64,000 nucleotides of DNA from Sphingomonadales bacterium (GTDB taxonomy: Bacteria > Pseudomonadota > Alphaproteobacteria > Sphingomonadales > Sphingomonadaceae): positions 1 to 64,000 of the forward strand of contig JAGWUH010000016.1 in assembly GCA_028868535.1 (NCBI GenBank), read 5' to 3'. Every line of letters begins with the position of its first letter. Positions within the stretch are counted from its first letter, which is position 1. The notes below the pieces were generated by a model, which did not search any database, was not told the origin of the DNA, and worked only from the letters and a program-made list of their open reading frames with translations. The position numbers and the translations under genes are program-made. Positions 33,791-40,995 of the stretch are shown piece after piece.

Positions 33791-33885
33791 CGCCTGCTCC
33801 CCTTGCCCGGTCCGCTGCGCGAGACCCGCCGCGACGGTTGATGAAGCCGCCCGGACGTGGGATCAACCGGCGACAGGAACCCACC

Positions 33886-34524
33886 ATGGCAGAGTCTCTC
33901 GTCCTTCACGGCTATTTCCGCTCGAGCGCGAGCTGGCGGGTGCGCATCGCGCTCAACCTCAAGGGGCTCGCCTACCGCCAGGTCTCGCACCACCTGCGCG
34001 ACGGCGCCCAGCACGATCCGGCCTACCGCGCGCTCAACCCCCAGGCGCTGGTCCCGGCGCTGGAGGTCGACGGCGCGGTGCTCACGCAAAGCCTGGCGAT
34101 CTGCGAGTACCTTGACGAGCGCTGGCCCAGTCCGCCGCTGCTGCCGCCCGATCCGCTCGCCCGCGCCCGCGTCCGCGCCTTCGCGCTGGCGATCGCCTGC
34201 GAGGTCCACCCGCTGCAGAACCTCGGCATGCTCGACCGGCTGCGCGCGCGCGGCTTCGACGGCGCCGCCGTCAAGCAGTGGGCGCGCGAGACGATCGACC
34301 ACGGCCTCGCCGCCTGCGCCACGCTGGTCGCGGCGGAAAGCGGCCCGTTCTGCTTCGGCGCCGTCCCGACCCTGGCCGACGTGCTGCTGATCCCGCAACT
34401 GGGCAATGCCCGCCGCTTCGGCGCCCGGGTCGACTGGCCGCGCTTCCCCGCGATCGAGGCGGCCTGCGCGGCGCTGCCCGCGTTCGCCGCCGCGCGCCCC
34501 GAGGTCCAGCCGGATTCGGAGTGA
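33886..34524 (+). CDS. maiA: Maleylacetoacetate isomerase (zeta-class GST)
   Basis: 212-residue zeta-class GST. The hallmark S-S-x-x-W-R-V-R-I-A-L is present (SSASWRVRIALNLKG, Ser13-Ser14 catalytic), followed by NPQALVPALEVDG and the glutathione-gamma-glutamate site TQSLAICEYLDERWP. The C-terminal helical domain has AIACEVHPLQNLGML and FGAVPTLADVLLIPQL. The length and motifs fit MaiA, which isomerises maleylacetoacetate or maleylpyruvate in tyrosine, homogentisate or gentisate breakdown. No homogentisate dioxygenase or fumarylacetoacetase gene is next to it, so a role in another cis-trans isomerisation in this catabolic region is possible. Confidence 0.88.
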   Translation: MAESLVLHGYFRSSASWRVRIALNLKGLAYRQVSHHLRDGAQHDPAYRALNPQALVPALEVDGAVLTQSLAICEYLDERWPSPPLLPPDPLARARVRAFALAIACEVHPLQNLGMLDRLRARGFDGAAVKQWARETIDHGLAACATLVAAESGPFCFGAVPTLADVLLIPQLGNARRFGARVDWPRFPAIEAACAALPAFAAARPEVQPDSE

Positions 34525-34643
34525 CGCTCTGCCCCGGCGATGGCGACATTTGGCCGGACAGGACCATCGCCATGGCGTTCCGGTGCGCTTGGCAAGGCAG
34601 GACACGCTGGCTAGCCTTGGCGAAACCACCAGGGAACCCGAAC

Positions 34644-35564
34644 ATGGCCTTCACGCTCAGCATCACCTTTCCGTTCGATCACGTCGAGTTCGGGGACGAG
34701 TTCGTCTCGATGGCGGCGGTGCAGGAATGCGCGCGCGCGGCGGAGGAGGCCGGGTTCTGGTCGGGCACCACCACCGATCACCCGGTGCCGTCGTACCGCT
34801 GGCTCGACAACGGCGGCCACTACGCGCAGGACCCGTTCGTGATGCTGTCGATGGTGGCCGCGATCACCACCCGCCTGCGCATGCAGACCAACATCGTCGT
34901 GCTGCCCTACCGCAACCCGTTCATCACCGCGCGCGCGGTCTCCTCGCTCGATGCGTTCAGCGGCGGCCGCTTCGTGTTCGGCCTCGGCGCCGGCTACCTG
35001 AAGCCCGAGTACAAGGCGCTCGGGGTCGATTTCGACAGCCGCAACGAGCTGATGGACGAATACATCCGTGCGATGAAGCTGGCCTGGACCGGCGAGGACT
35101 TCAGCTTCGAGGGCACCGGCTACACCGCCGTCGGCAACCGCATGCGCCCGACCCCGGCGCAGACCCCGCACCCGCCGCTGCTGATCGGCGGCAACTCCAA
35201 GCGCGCGCTGCGCCGCGCGGTCGAGCTCGGCGATGCCTGGCATCCGTTCATCGTCCCGAAGATGGTGACCGATACCGCCCGCACCGCCAACATCTCCGAC
35301 GACGAGGACATCACCGCGGCGATCGACTACATGGCCGAGCACAGCGCCAGGGTCGGCCGCGCCACCCCGCCGCCGGTGATCGCCTCCAGCACCTTCACGA
35401 TCAAGCCCGGCTTCAGCGCGCAGGAGGCGCTCGACCAGTACGGCCGCCTGCACCGCCTCGGCGTGATCGGCTCGGGCGCCAGCGTCTGGGTGGAGAACCG
35501 CAGCGAGTGGTGCGACCTGGCGCGCCGCTTCGGCGAGGAGGTGATCGCCAGGATCGACTTCTGA
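34644..35564 (+). CDS. Luciferase-like (LLM class) flavin-dependent monooxygenase
   Basis: 306-residue TIM-barrel protein of the bacterial luciferase-like superfamily, closest by look to the Rv2161c-type, annotated as F420-dependent. Signatures: ECARAAEEAGFWSGTTTDHPV, ITTRLRMQTNIVVLPYRNPFITARAVSSLD, FVFGLGAGYLKPEYKALGVDF, and the late TPHPPLLIGGNSKRALRRAVELGDAWHPF. The cofactor could be FMN; no F420 synthesis gene is seen here. AGGGAA precedes the start. It lies directly upstream of the LuxE-like and LuxC-like genes, so a luciferase-superfamily oxygenase stands next to an aldehyde-forming module. A 17-bp inverted repeat separates it from them. Confidence 0.9.
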   Translation: MAFTLSITFPFDHVEFGDEFVSMAAVQECARAAEEAGFWSGTTTDHPVPSYRWLDNGGHYAQDPFVMLSMVAAITTRLRMQTNIVVLPYRNPFITARAVSSLDAFSGGRFVFGLGAGYLKPEYKALGVDFDSRNELMDEYIRAMKLAWTGEDFSFEGTGYTAVGNRMRPTPAQTPHPPLLIGGNSKRALRRAVELGDAWHPFIVPKMVTDTARTANISDDEDITAAIDYMAEHSARVGRATPPPVIASSTFTIKPGFSAQEALDQYGRLHRLGVIGSGASVWVENRSEWCDLARRFGEEVIARIDF

Positions 35565-35575
35565 CCCGAGACTTG

Positions 35576-35592
35576 TGTTACTTCAAATAACA
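35576..35592. promoter_or_regulatory. 17-bp inverted repeat TGTTAcTTcaaaTAACA, candidate operator
   Basis: The half-sites TGTTA and TAACA flank a seven-base centre; seven of eight base pairs match around the central C. It lies in an AT-rich patch 53 bp before the LuxE-like start, where the promoter is expected. The TetR gene encoded downstream in the same cluster is the natural candidate to bind it. Confidence 0.6.
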
Positions 35593-35644
35593 TATTAGCC
35601 TTCTCCCCGAAGGCGCGATTCGGCGCGCCACGAGGAGAGGGCCG

Positions 35645-36985
35645 ATGGGCGCAGCGACGGACAGGCTTTTGGCGATGATGCCGGCGGGCGAGGGCTTCGC
35701 CCCCGCGTTCGCGGACGTTCGCGACCTCCAGGTCGCGGCGATGAACGAGCGGCTGCAGGAAGTGGGCCAGCGCATCAAGCTGGTGAAGATGCGCGCCGCC
35801 GACGCCGGGATCGATGCGATCGCGTCGCACGCCGACATGGTGCCGCTGCTGCTGCCGCACACCGCCTACAAGAGCTACCCGGAAAGCTTCCTGCACGAGC
35901 GCAAGTGGGACAAGCTGACGCGCTGGCTCGGCACCGTCACCGCCTGCCCGGTGGACGGCGTCGATCTTGCCGGGGTCGAGGACATGGACCAGTGGGCCGA
36001 AGCCTGCGCCGCGGCCGGCGTGTTCGTGTCGTGCTCGAGCGGGACCACCGGCAAGCCGGCGATGCTGCCCGCCGCCCGTTCCGATCTCGATTTCGCCGGC
36101 GCGGAGAACATCGTCGCCGTGCAATGGGGCTCCGCGATCCGAGCCGGCGACAAGCGCGTGATGGCCGGATACGGCGCCACTGCGCAAAGCCCGCGCAACA
36201 ACGCCACCGGCAGCGCGCTGGTCGCCGCCTTCGTCGATCATACCCGGCTCGCCACCTCCAAGGTGCCGGCGATCACGATGGGCTCGATCTCGAAGATGAT
36301 CACGCTGCGCAAGGCCATCGCCGAAGGCACCGCGCGCCCGGCCGAGATCGCCGAGTTCGAGCGCGAGAGCGCCGCGCGCGAGGCGGCGTTCTCCGGCGCG
36401 CTCGCGGCCGCCGCCGATCACGTCATCGCGCATCGGGCCGACAAGCTGTTCATCATGGCGATGTGGGGGCCGCTCTACCTGCTCGCCGAGGAAGTCCGCA
36501 ACCGCGGCCTGTCGGGCAAGGATTTCCACCCGGAGAACGCGGTGTTCCTGGGCGGCGGCCTCAAGCGCGCGCAAGTGCCGCCGAACTACAAGGAATACAT
36601 CTACGAGACCTTCAACCTCTCGCCGGCCTTCACGTACCAGATGTACGGCATGCAGGAGACGCAGACCTCGATGCCGCGCTGCAGCCACGGCCGCTACCAC
36701 GTCCCGGCGTGGATGGTGTGCCTGCCGCTGAACAAGGCCGGCGACGCACTGCTGCCGATGACCGGCGAGGTCGAGGCCCGCGCCGCGTTCTTCGACCTGT
36801 CGATGCAGGGCCGCTGGGGCGGGGTGATCTCGGGCGATCGCATCTCGATCGACTACCGCCCCTGCGCTTGCGGCGCCGCCTCGCCGTCGATCGCCGACGA
36901 CATCGCCCGCTATGCCGACATCGAGGGCGACGACAAGATCGCCTGCTCGGGCACCGTCGATGCCTACGTGCGCGGCATCTCCTAG
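35645..36985 (+). CDS. LuxE-like acyl-protein synthetase / PaaK-like adenylating enzyme
   Basis: 446-residue member of the acyl-adenylating superfamily, nearest by pattern to LuxE and phenylacetate-CoA-ligase-like proteins. It has TAYKSYPESFLHERKWDKLTRW near residues 73-94, the phosphate-binding loop SCSSGTTGKPAML (129-141), YQMYGMQETQTS and the C-terminal RPCACGAASPS cysteine cluster, which recalls the CPCG motif of LuxE/PaaK. I infer that it activates a carboxylic acid as acyl-AMP and hands it to a thiol. A strong AGGAGG after its stop leads 12 bases on to the LuxC-like gene, so the two should work as a fatty-acid-reductase-type complex. Acid identity unknown. Confidence 0.85.
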   Translation: MGAATDRLLAMMPAGEGFAPAFADVRDLQVAAMNERLQEVGQRIKLVKMRAADAGIDAIASHADMVPLLLPHTAYKSYPESFLHERKWDKLTRWLGTVTACPVDGVDLAGVEDMDQWAEACAAAGVFVSCSSGTTGKPAMLPAARSDLDFAGAENIVAVQWGSAIRAGDKRVMAGYGATAQSPRNNATGSALVAAFVDHTRLATSKVPAITMGSISKMITLRKAIAEGTARPAEIAEFERESAAREAAFSGALAAAADHVIAHRADKLFIMAMWGPLYLLAEEVRNRGLSGKDFHPENAVFLGGGLKRAQVPPNYKEYIYETFNLSPAFTYQMYGMQETQTSMPRCSHGRYHVPAWMVCLPLNKAGDALLPMTGEVEARAAFFDLSMQGRWGGVISGDRISIDYRPCACGAASPSIADDIARYADIEGDDKIACSGTVDAYVRGIS

Positions 36986-36997
36986 GAGGACAGACCC

Positions 36998-38416
36998 ATG
37001 AACGCCGAGTCCCCGATCGCTGCCACCGTCGACAGCGCCCCGTTTTTCATCGCCGGCCGCGTCGTCGAGGGCATGGACGTGCTCCATCGCTCGCGCGACC
37101 TTGGCGTCGATTTCGCGACGCCTCGGCTCGATCTCGACGCGCTGGTGCGCCCGCGCACCGAGCTGCCGCCGCTGCTCAACGTGCCGCTGGCCGAGATCAT
37201 CGACTTCCTCGCCGAAGCCGGCCAGCGCCTCGTCGCTCCCGGCAACGACCATGTCGAGGCCTGCGTCGAGCGCATGGCCAAGGTCAGCCTGCAACCGCTG
37301 GCGACGATCCGCTTCATGGTCACCAACGCCGCCGAATACCTCGACCCGAAGGTGCTGCGCGAGGTGGTCGAGCAGAACTTCCCGAACCCGAAGGCGCTCG
37401 ACGAATGGGTGCCGCACACCGATCACCAGGGCCGGCGCAGCTTCATCCGCGCCTATGCCCCGCGCCTGATCCACGTGCTGCCGGGCAACGCCCCGGCGCA
37501 AGGCATCCGCTCGATCGCGCAGTCGGCGCTGGTCAAGGCGGTCAACGTCTTCAAGATGGCCTCGGCCGATCCGTTCTCCACCGTCGCCTTCCTGCGCACG
37601 ATGGCCGAGGTCGATCCCGCGCATCCGGTGGTCCAGTCGATGTCCGCGGTCTACTGGCGCGGCGGTGACGAGGCGGTGGAGCGCGTGCTGTTCCGCCCGC
37701 AATATTTCGACAAGCTGGTGGCGTGGGGCGGCGGCGATGCCATCTCGAACGTGATGAAATACATCGGCCCCGGCTTCCAGCTCGTCAGCTTCGATCCCAA
37801 GACCTCGATCTCGATGGTCGGCCGCGAGGCGTTCGACAGCGACGAAGCGCTGGCCGAGGCTGCGCGCCGCAACGCGCAGGACGTGGCGATGGCCAACCAG
37901 GAAGCCTGCGTCTGCAGCCGCTTCACCTTCATCGAGGCGACGCCCGACCAGGCCGATCGCTATTGCGAGATGCTCGCCCGCGAGATCCGCGTCGACCGCA
38001 TGGGCGAGGGCACCCCGCGCCCGCTGGAGATGGACCTCAAGGAAGCGATCGACGTGCTGCGCATGATGGACGAGGACTATGCCGTGTTCGGCGCCTCGGA
38101 CGGGCGCGGCGTCGCCATCCGCTCGGAGGAGCCGGTCGATTTTCACCCGCTGCGCAAGACCAGCAACGTCGTCTGCGTCCCCAGCCTCGACGCGGCGATG
38201 AAGTACGTCAACGTCGCCACCCAGACCGTGGGCGTCTGGCCGTTCCACCGCATGGCCGGATTGCGCGACCGCCTCGCCAGCGGCGGCGCCCAGCGCGTGG
38301 TGCGATTGGGGGAAGCCGGGCCGAGCGCGATTGGCAATCCGCACGATGCGATGTACCCGTTGCATCGTTTCGTCCACTGGATGGCGAACGAGGACGGCTG
38401 CATCGGCGAGGATTGA
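36998..38416 (+). CDS. LuxC-like acyl-CoA/acyl-protein reductase
   Basis: 472-residue protein of the LuxC branch of the aldehyde dehydrogenase superfamily, which reduces an acyl thioester to the aldehyde with NADPH. Marks: LIHVLPGNAPAQGIRSIAQ (about 157-175), ALVKAVNVFKMASADPFSTVAFLRTM (about 177-202), a Rossmann-like VAWGGGDAISNVM, and NQEACVCSRFTFIEA with Cys304 in the position of the LuxC catalytic cysteine (the second cysteine is 306). It follows the LuxE-like gene by 12 bases with a consensus AGGAGG. No luxA/luxB pair of bioluminescent type is present; the LLM oxygenase upstream is only a distant relative of luciferase. Confidence 0.9.
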   Translation: MNAESPIAATVDSAPFFIAGRVVEGMDVLHRSRDLGVDFATPRLDLDALVRPRTELPPLLNVPLAEIIDFLAEAGQRLVAPGNDHVEACVERMAKVSLQPLATIRFMVTNAAEYLDPKVLREVVEQNFPNPKALDEWVPHTDHQGRRSFIRAYAPRLIHVLPGNAPAQGIRSIAQSALVKAVNVFKMASADPFSTVAFLRTMAEVDPAHPVVQSMSAVYWRGGDEAVERVLFRPQYFDKLVAWGGGDAISNVMKYIGPGFQLVSFDPKTSISMVGREAFDSDEALAEAARRNAQDVAMANQEACVCSRFTFIEATPDQADRYCEMLAREIRVDRMGEGTPRPLEMDLKEAIDVLRMMDEDYAVFGASDGRGVAIRSEEPVDFHPLRKTSNVVCVPSLDAAMKYVNVATQTVGVWPFHRMAGLRDRLASGGAQRVVRLGEAGPSAIGNPHDAMYPLHRFVHWMANEDGCIGED

Positions 38417-38443
38417 CGCCGACGAACGGGGGCAAGGCGGGCA

Positions 38444-39031
38444 TTGGCGCGGCAACGGACGACAACCCCCCGCAAGCCCGATGATGCCCGCGCCCACCGC
38501 TCGGTCGAGGCGCTGCGCACCGCGTTCCTGTCGCTGATCGAGACCCGTCCGTTCGAATCGGTCACGATCCGCGACATCACCGCGGCGGCGGGCGTCTCCT
38601 ATCCCACTTTCTTCCGCCGCTTCGCCGGCAAGGACGAACTGCTGGCCGATATCGCCACCGCCGAGGTGCGCCACCTGCTGGCGCTGGGGGCAGGGGCGAT
38701 GGGCACGCCCGGCGCCAGTTCGCCGCAGGCGATGTGCGATCACGTCGCCGCGCACCGCCGGCTCTGGTGCACGCTGCTCACCGGCGGCGCGGCGTCGGCG
38801 ATGCGCGAGGAATTCATGGCGATCGTCCGCGACATGGCCGCCAGCCGGCCGCGCATCAATCCGTGGATTCCGGTCGATCTCGCGGTGCCGTTCGTCGCGG
38901 CCGGGCTGTTCGAGATCCTCTCCTGGTGGATGCGCCAGCCGGCCGACTACCCGGTCGCCAACGTCGTCACGCTGATCGATGCGCTGGTCGTCGACGTCAC
39001 CGCGAGGCCGCGACCGATAACCCTTGCTTGA
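38444..39031 (+). CDS. TetR/AcrR-family transcriptional regulator
   Basis: 195-residue regulator. The N-terminal helix-turn-helix is FESVTIRDITAAAGVSYPTFFRRFAGKDELLADI (about 34-67), standard TetR. The C-terminal ligand domain contains tryptophans and a hydrophobic helix pair (LAVPFVAAGLFEILSWWMRQ). The likely start is TTG 38444, 27 bases after the LuxC-like stop; no ATG gives a complete first helix. Its stop overlaps the -35 element of the promoter for the following Rieske gene. It probably represses the LuxE/LuxC genes, the Rieske gene, or both, in response to an aromatic or fatty acid. Confidence 0.88.
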   Translation: MARQRTTTPRKPDDARAHRSVEALRTAFLSLIETRPFESVTIRDITAAAGVSYPTFFRRFAGKDELLADIATAEVRHLLALGAGAMGTPGASSPQAMCDHVAAHRRLWCTLLTGGAASAMREEFMAIVRDMAASRPRINPWIPVDLAVPFVAAGLFEILSWWMRQPADYPVANVVTLIDALVVDVTARPRPITLA

Positions 39032-39055
39032 CTCGGCGTCCCCGGGCAATAATGT
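39028..39055 (+). promoter_or_regulatory. Sigma-70-type promoter for the Rieske gene
   Basis: TTGACT at 39028-39033 and TAATGT at 39050-39055 with a 16-bp spacer, close to the housekeeping consensus, 48 bases before the Rieske start. The -35 element overlaps the TetR stop codon. Confidence 0.55.
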
Positions 39056-39102
39056 GCCGACTGGCTCGATTAATCCGAGTCCGCGACTTTGGGAGAGGTT
39101 CG

Positions 39103-40470
39103 ATGGCAAGTGCACGCCCCGGCGCGGCGATCGACAATGGTCCGCTGATCCGTGAAATCGACTTCGCGCCGTTCAAGATGCGCGTGTCCGCCGATCGCTA
39201 TCGCGATCCCGAATACCACGCGCGCGAACGCGAAAGGCTGTGGATGCGCTGCTGGCAGGTCGCCGGCCGGCAGGAGGAACTGCCCGAACCCGGCGACTGG
39301 AAGGTCTACACGCTGTTCGACCAGTCGTGGCTGCTGGTGCGCGGCAAGGACGGCACGATCCGCGGCTTCGTCAACGCCTGCCGACACCGCGGCAATGCCT
39401 TCTGCCAGGGCAAGGGCCACTCGGCGCGCTTCACCTGCCCCTATCACAACTGGACCTACGGGCTCGACGGCGCCCTGCTCGCCGTCGCCCGCCCCGATTT
39501 CGACGGCACGATCGAGGACTTCGTCGGCGACAAGGACGAGCTCGGCCTGATCCAGGTGCCGGTCGATGTCTTTGCCGGCTTCATCTTCCTCAATCCCGAT
39601 CCCGCCGCCGAGCCGCTGCTCGACTACCTGGGCGAGGTCGCGGACCTGCTGCGCCCCTACAAGCTCGACGAGATGGTGCCGGTCGGCCTCAACGTCCGCG
39701 AGGCGATCGACTGCAACTGGAAGGTGATCCAGGACGCGTTCCAGGAAGGCTACCACATCCAGGGCGTCCACCCCGAGCTGATCCCGGCGATGGACGAATC
39801 GAAGGAACGCTACGGCTTCTTCGGCGATCACTCGGTCGCCACCGGCCCGTTCGGTGCCTCGAACATGGTCGATCTCTCGCCCGACGAGCAGGTGGCGGTG
39901 ATCCGCGCGCTGCCCGGCACCTTCCCGGCCGTGGCGCAGGCGCTGCCCCGCTTCGAGGCGCTGGTCGAGCAATGTCGCGACGCCTCTGGCGAGCTCCACT
40001 TCACCGACCAGACCGGCGTGCGCCAGCTGCTCCAGCAGGCCACGCGCGAGACCTGGACCGCGCAAGGCCTCGACGTGTCCGGCCTGACCGACACGCAGAT
40101 GAGCGACAACCACTTCCACACCGTGTTCCCGCACCTGTTCATGACCATCCGTGGCGGCGAATGCACGACGATCCTCTCGTGGCCGCACCCCGACGGCGAT
40201 CCCAACCGCTGCGTCTGGCACGTCATCAACCTGATGTGGCTGCCGCCCGAACAGCGCCGCGCGGCGATGGAACCGCTGCTGGAGATCGCCGAGGGCGACC
40301 ACTTCACCTACTTCCTGCCGCTCGAGCAGGACTGGGAGCAGATGCAGCACCAGCAGAACGGGCTGCGCAACCGCACGCTCAAGGAAACCGTGCTGACCAA
40401 GCAGGAAGTGCGGCTGGCGCATTACCACGCCGTGCTCGACGCCTGGCTCGAACGCGGCCGCAACGGCTGA
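39103..40470 (+). CDS. Rieske non-haem iron oxygenase, alpha subunit
   Basis: 455-residue oxygenase large subunit. The Rieske cluster ligands are Cys93 and His95 (ACRHRGNAF) and Cys112 and His115 (TCPYHNWTYG). The mononuclear iron site is in NWKVIQDAFQEGYHIQGVHPEL, with His218 and His223. It differs clearly from the Rieske protein at 15 kb and so probably has a different substrate. GGGAGAGG precedes the ATG. It is followed ten bases later by a SnoaL-like gene, which may replace the usual small subunit: both have the same cystatin-like cone fold. No ferredoxin or reductase gene is adjacent. Confidence 0.94.
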   Translation: MASARPGAAIDNGPLIREIDFAPFKMRVSADRYRDPEYHARERERLWMRCWQVAGRQEELPEPGDWKVYTLFDQSWLLVRGKDGTIRGFVNACRHRGNAFCQGKGHSARFTCPYHNWTYGLDGALLAVARPDFDGTIEDFVGDKDELGLIQVPVDVFAGFIFLNPDPAAEPLLDYLGEVADLLRPYKLDEMVPVGLNVREAIDCNWKVIQDAFQEGYHIQGVHPELIPAMDESKERYGFFGDHSVATGPFGASNMVDLSPDEQVAVIRALPGTFPAVAQALPRFEALVEQCRDASGELHFTDQTGVRQLLQQATRETWTAQGLDVSGLTDTQMSDNHFHTVFPHLFMTIRGGECTTILSWPHPDGDPNRCVWHVINLMWLPPEQRRAAMEPLLEIAEGDHFTYFLPLEQDWEQMQHQQNGLRNRTLKETVLTKQEVRLAHYHAVLDAWLERGRNG

Positions 40471-40480
40471 AGGGAGAACG

Positions 40481-40942
40481 ATGACCACGACCACCACCGC
40501 CACCGCCACCGAGGCCAAAGTCGGCCCGCTGATGCAGGTGATCAACGCGTTCTGCGCCAAGCAGGGCGAACTGCTGGCCAAGGGCATCACCGGGCCGGAG
40601 GACTGGGAGCCGCTGACCGAATTCCTCGATCCGGTCGCGTTCAAGCGCGTCGGCGCCTACCTCGAGGAGCTCGACTGGCCGGCCTACAAGACCTTCCTCA
40701 CCGAATGGAGCAAGGGCGGCACGAAGTTCGAGATGACCGAGTTCCACATCAACGAGATCGGCGGCGCCGTCTTCCAGGAGATCGAGGAGCGCCACTATCG
40801 CGGCGACACCTTCATCCGCAAGAACGTGATCGCCGTCTATCGCTTCGATGCCGACAACCGCATCATCCACCTCGACATCTACGAGCAGGCGAAGGACACC
40901 GGCTCCTGGATCATCGAGGCGGCGCAGGAAGCGATGGCCTGA
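40481..40942 (+). CDS. SnoaL/NTF2-like protein
   Basis: 153-residue cystatin-like-cone (NTF2/SnoaL) protein: a helical N-terminus (VGPLMQVINAFCAKQGELLAKG), then the beta half with TKFEMTEFHINEIGGAVFQEIEERHYRGD and KNVIAVYRFDADNRIIHLDIYEQ. This fold is used by limonene-1,2-epoxide hydrolases, ketosteroid isomerases and small subunits of ring-hydroxylating dioxygenases. In the limonene-hydrolase-like pattern the R...D pair may be catalytic, but I cannot confirm it. Its start follows GGGAGAACG. It is in an operon with the Rieske gene, so an epoxide hydrolase, isomerase or beta-subunit-like role is inferred. Confidence 0.85.
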   Translation: MTTTTTATATEAKVGPLMQVINAFCAKQGELLAKGITGPEDWEPLTEFLDPVAFKRVGAYLEELDWPAYKTFLTEWSKGGTKFEMTEFHINEIGGAVFQEIEERHYRGDTFIRKNVIAVYRFDADNRIIHLDIYEQAKDTGSWIIEAAQEAMA

Positions 40943-40995
40943 CGATAACGCGACGATAACGCGGCCAAAACGCGGCCAAAACGCGGCCTAACCGT
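40941..40995. repeat. 11-bp tandem repeats between convergent genes
   Basis: Five units of 11 bp stand in a row: GACGATAACGC twice, GGCCAAAACGC twice, then a diverged GGCCTAACCGT. The array covers the stop codons of both convergent genes (SnoaL-like and leucyl aminopeptidase). The period equals about one helical turn. Confidence 0.7.

Noticed and set aside
34644..35564. F420 dependence of the LLM monooxygenase
   Set aside because: The family name suggests it, but nothing in the window shows F420 synthesis, and FMN use is common in relatives, so no cofactor was claimed.
34644..38416. A true bioluminescence (lux) operon
   Set aside because: LuxC- and LuxE-like proteins are present, but the luciferase-like gene is a single, distant LLM member and there is no luxA/luxB pair, luxD or luxG.
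35327..39115. A 1262-codon open frame on the minus strand across the LuxE/LuxC-like genes
   Set aside because: It is antisense to recognisable proteins and its product is of low complexity.
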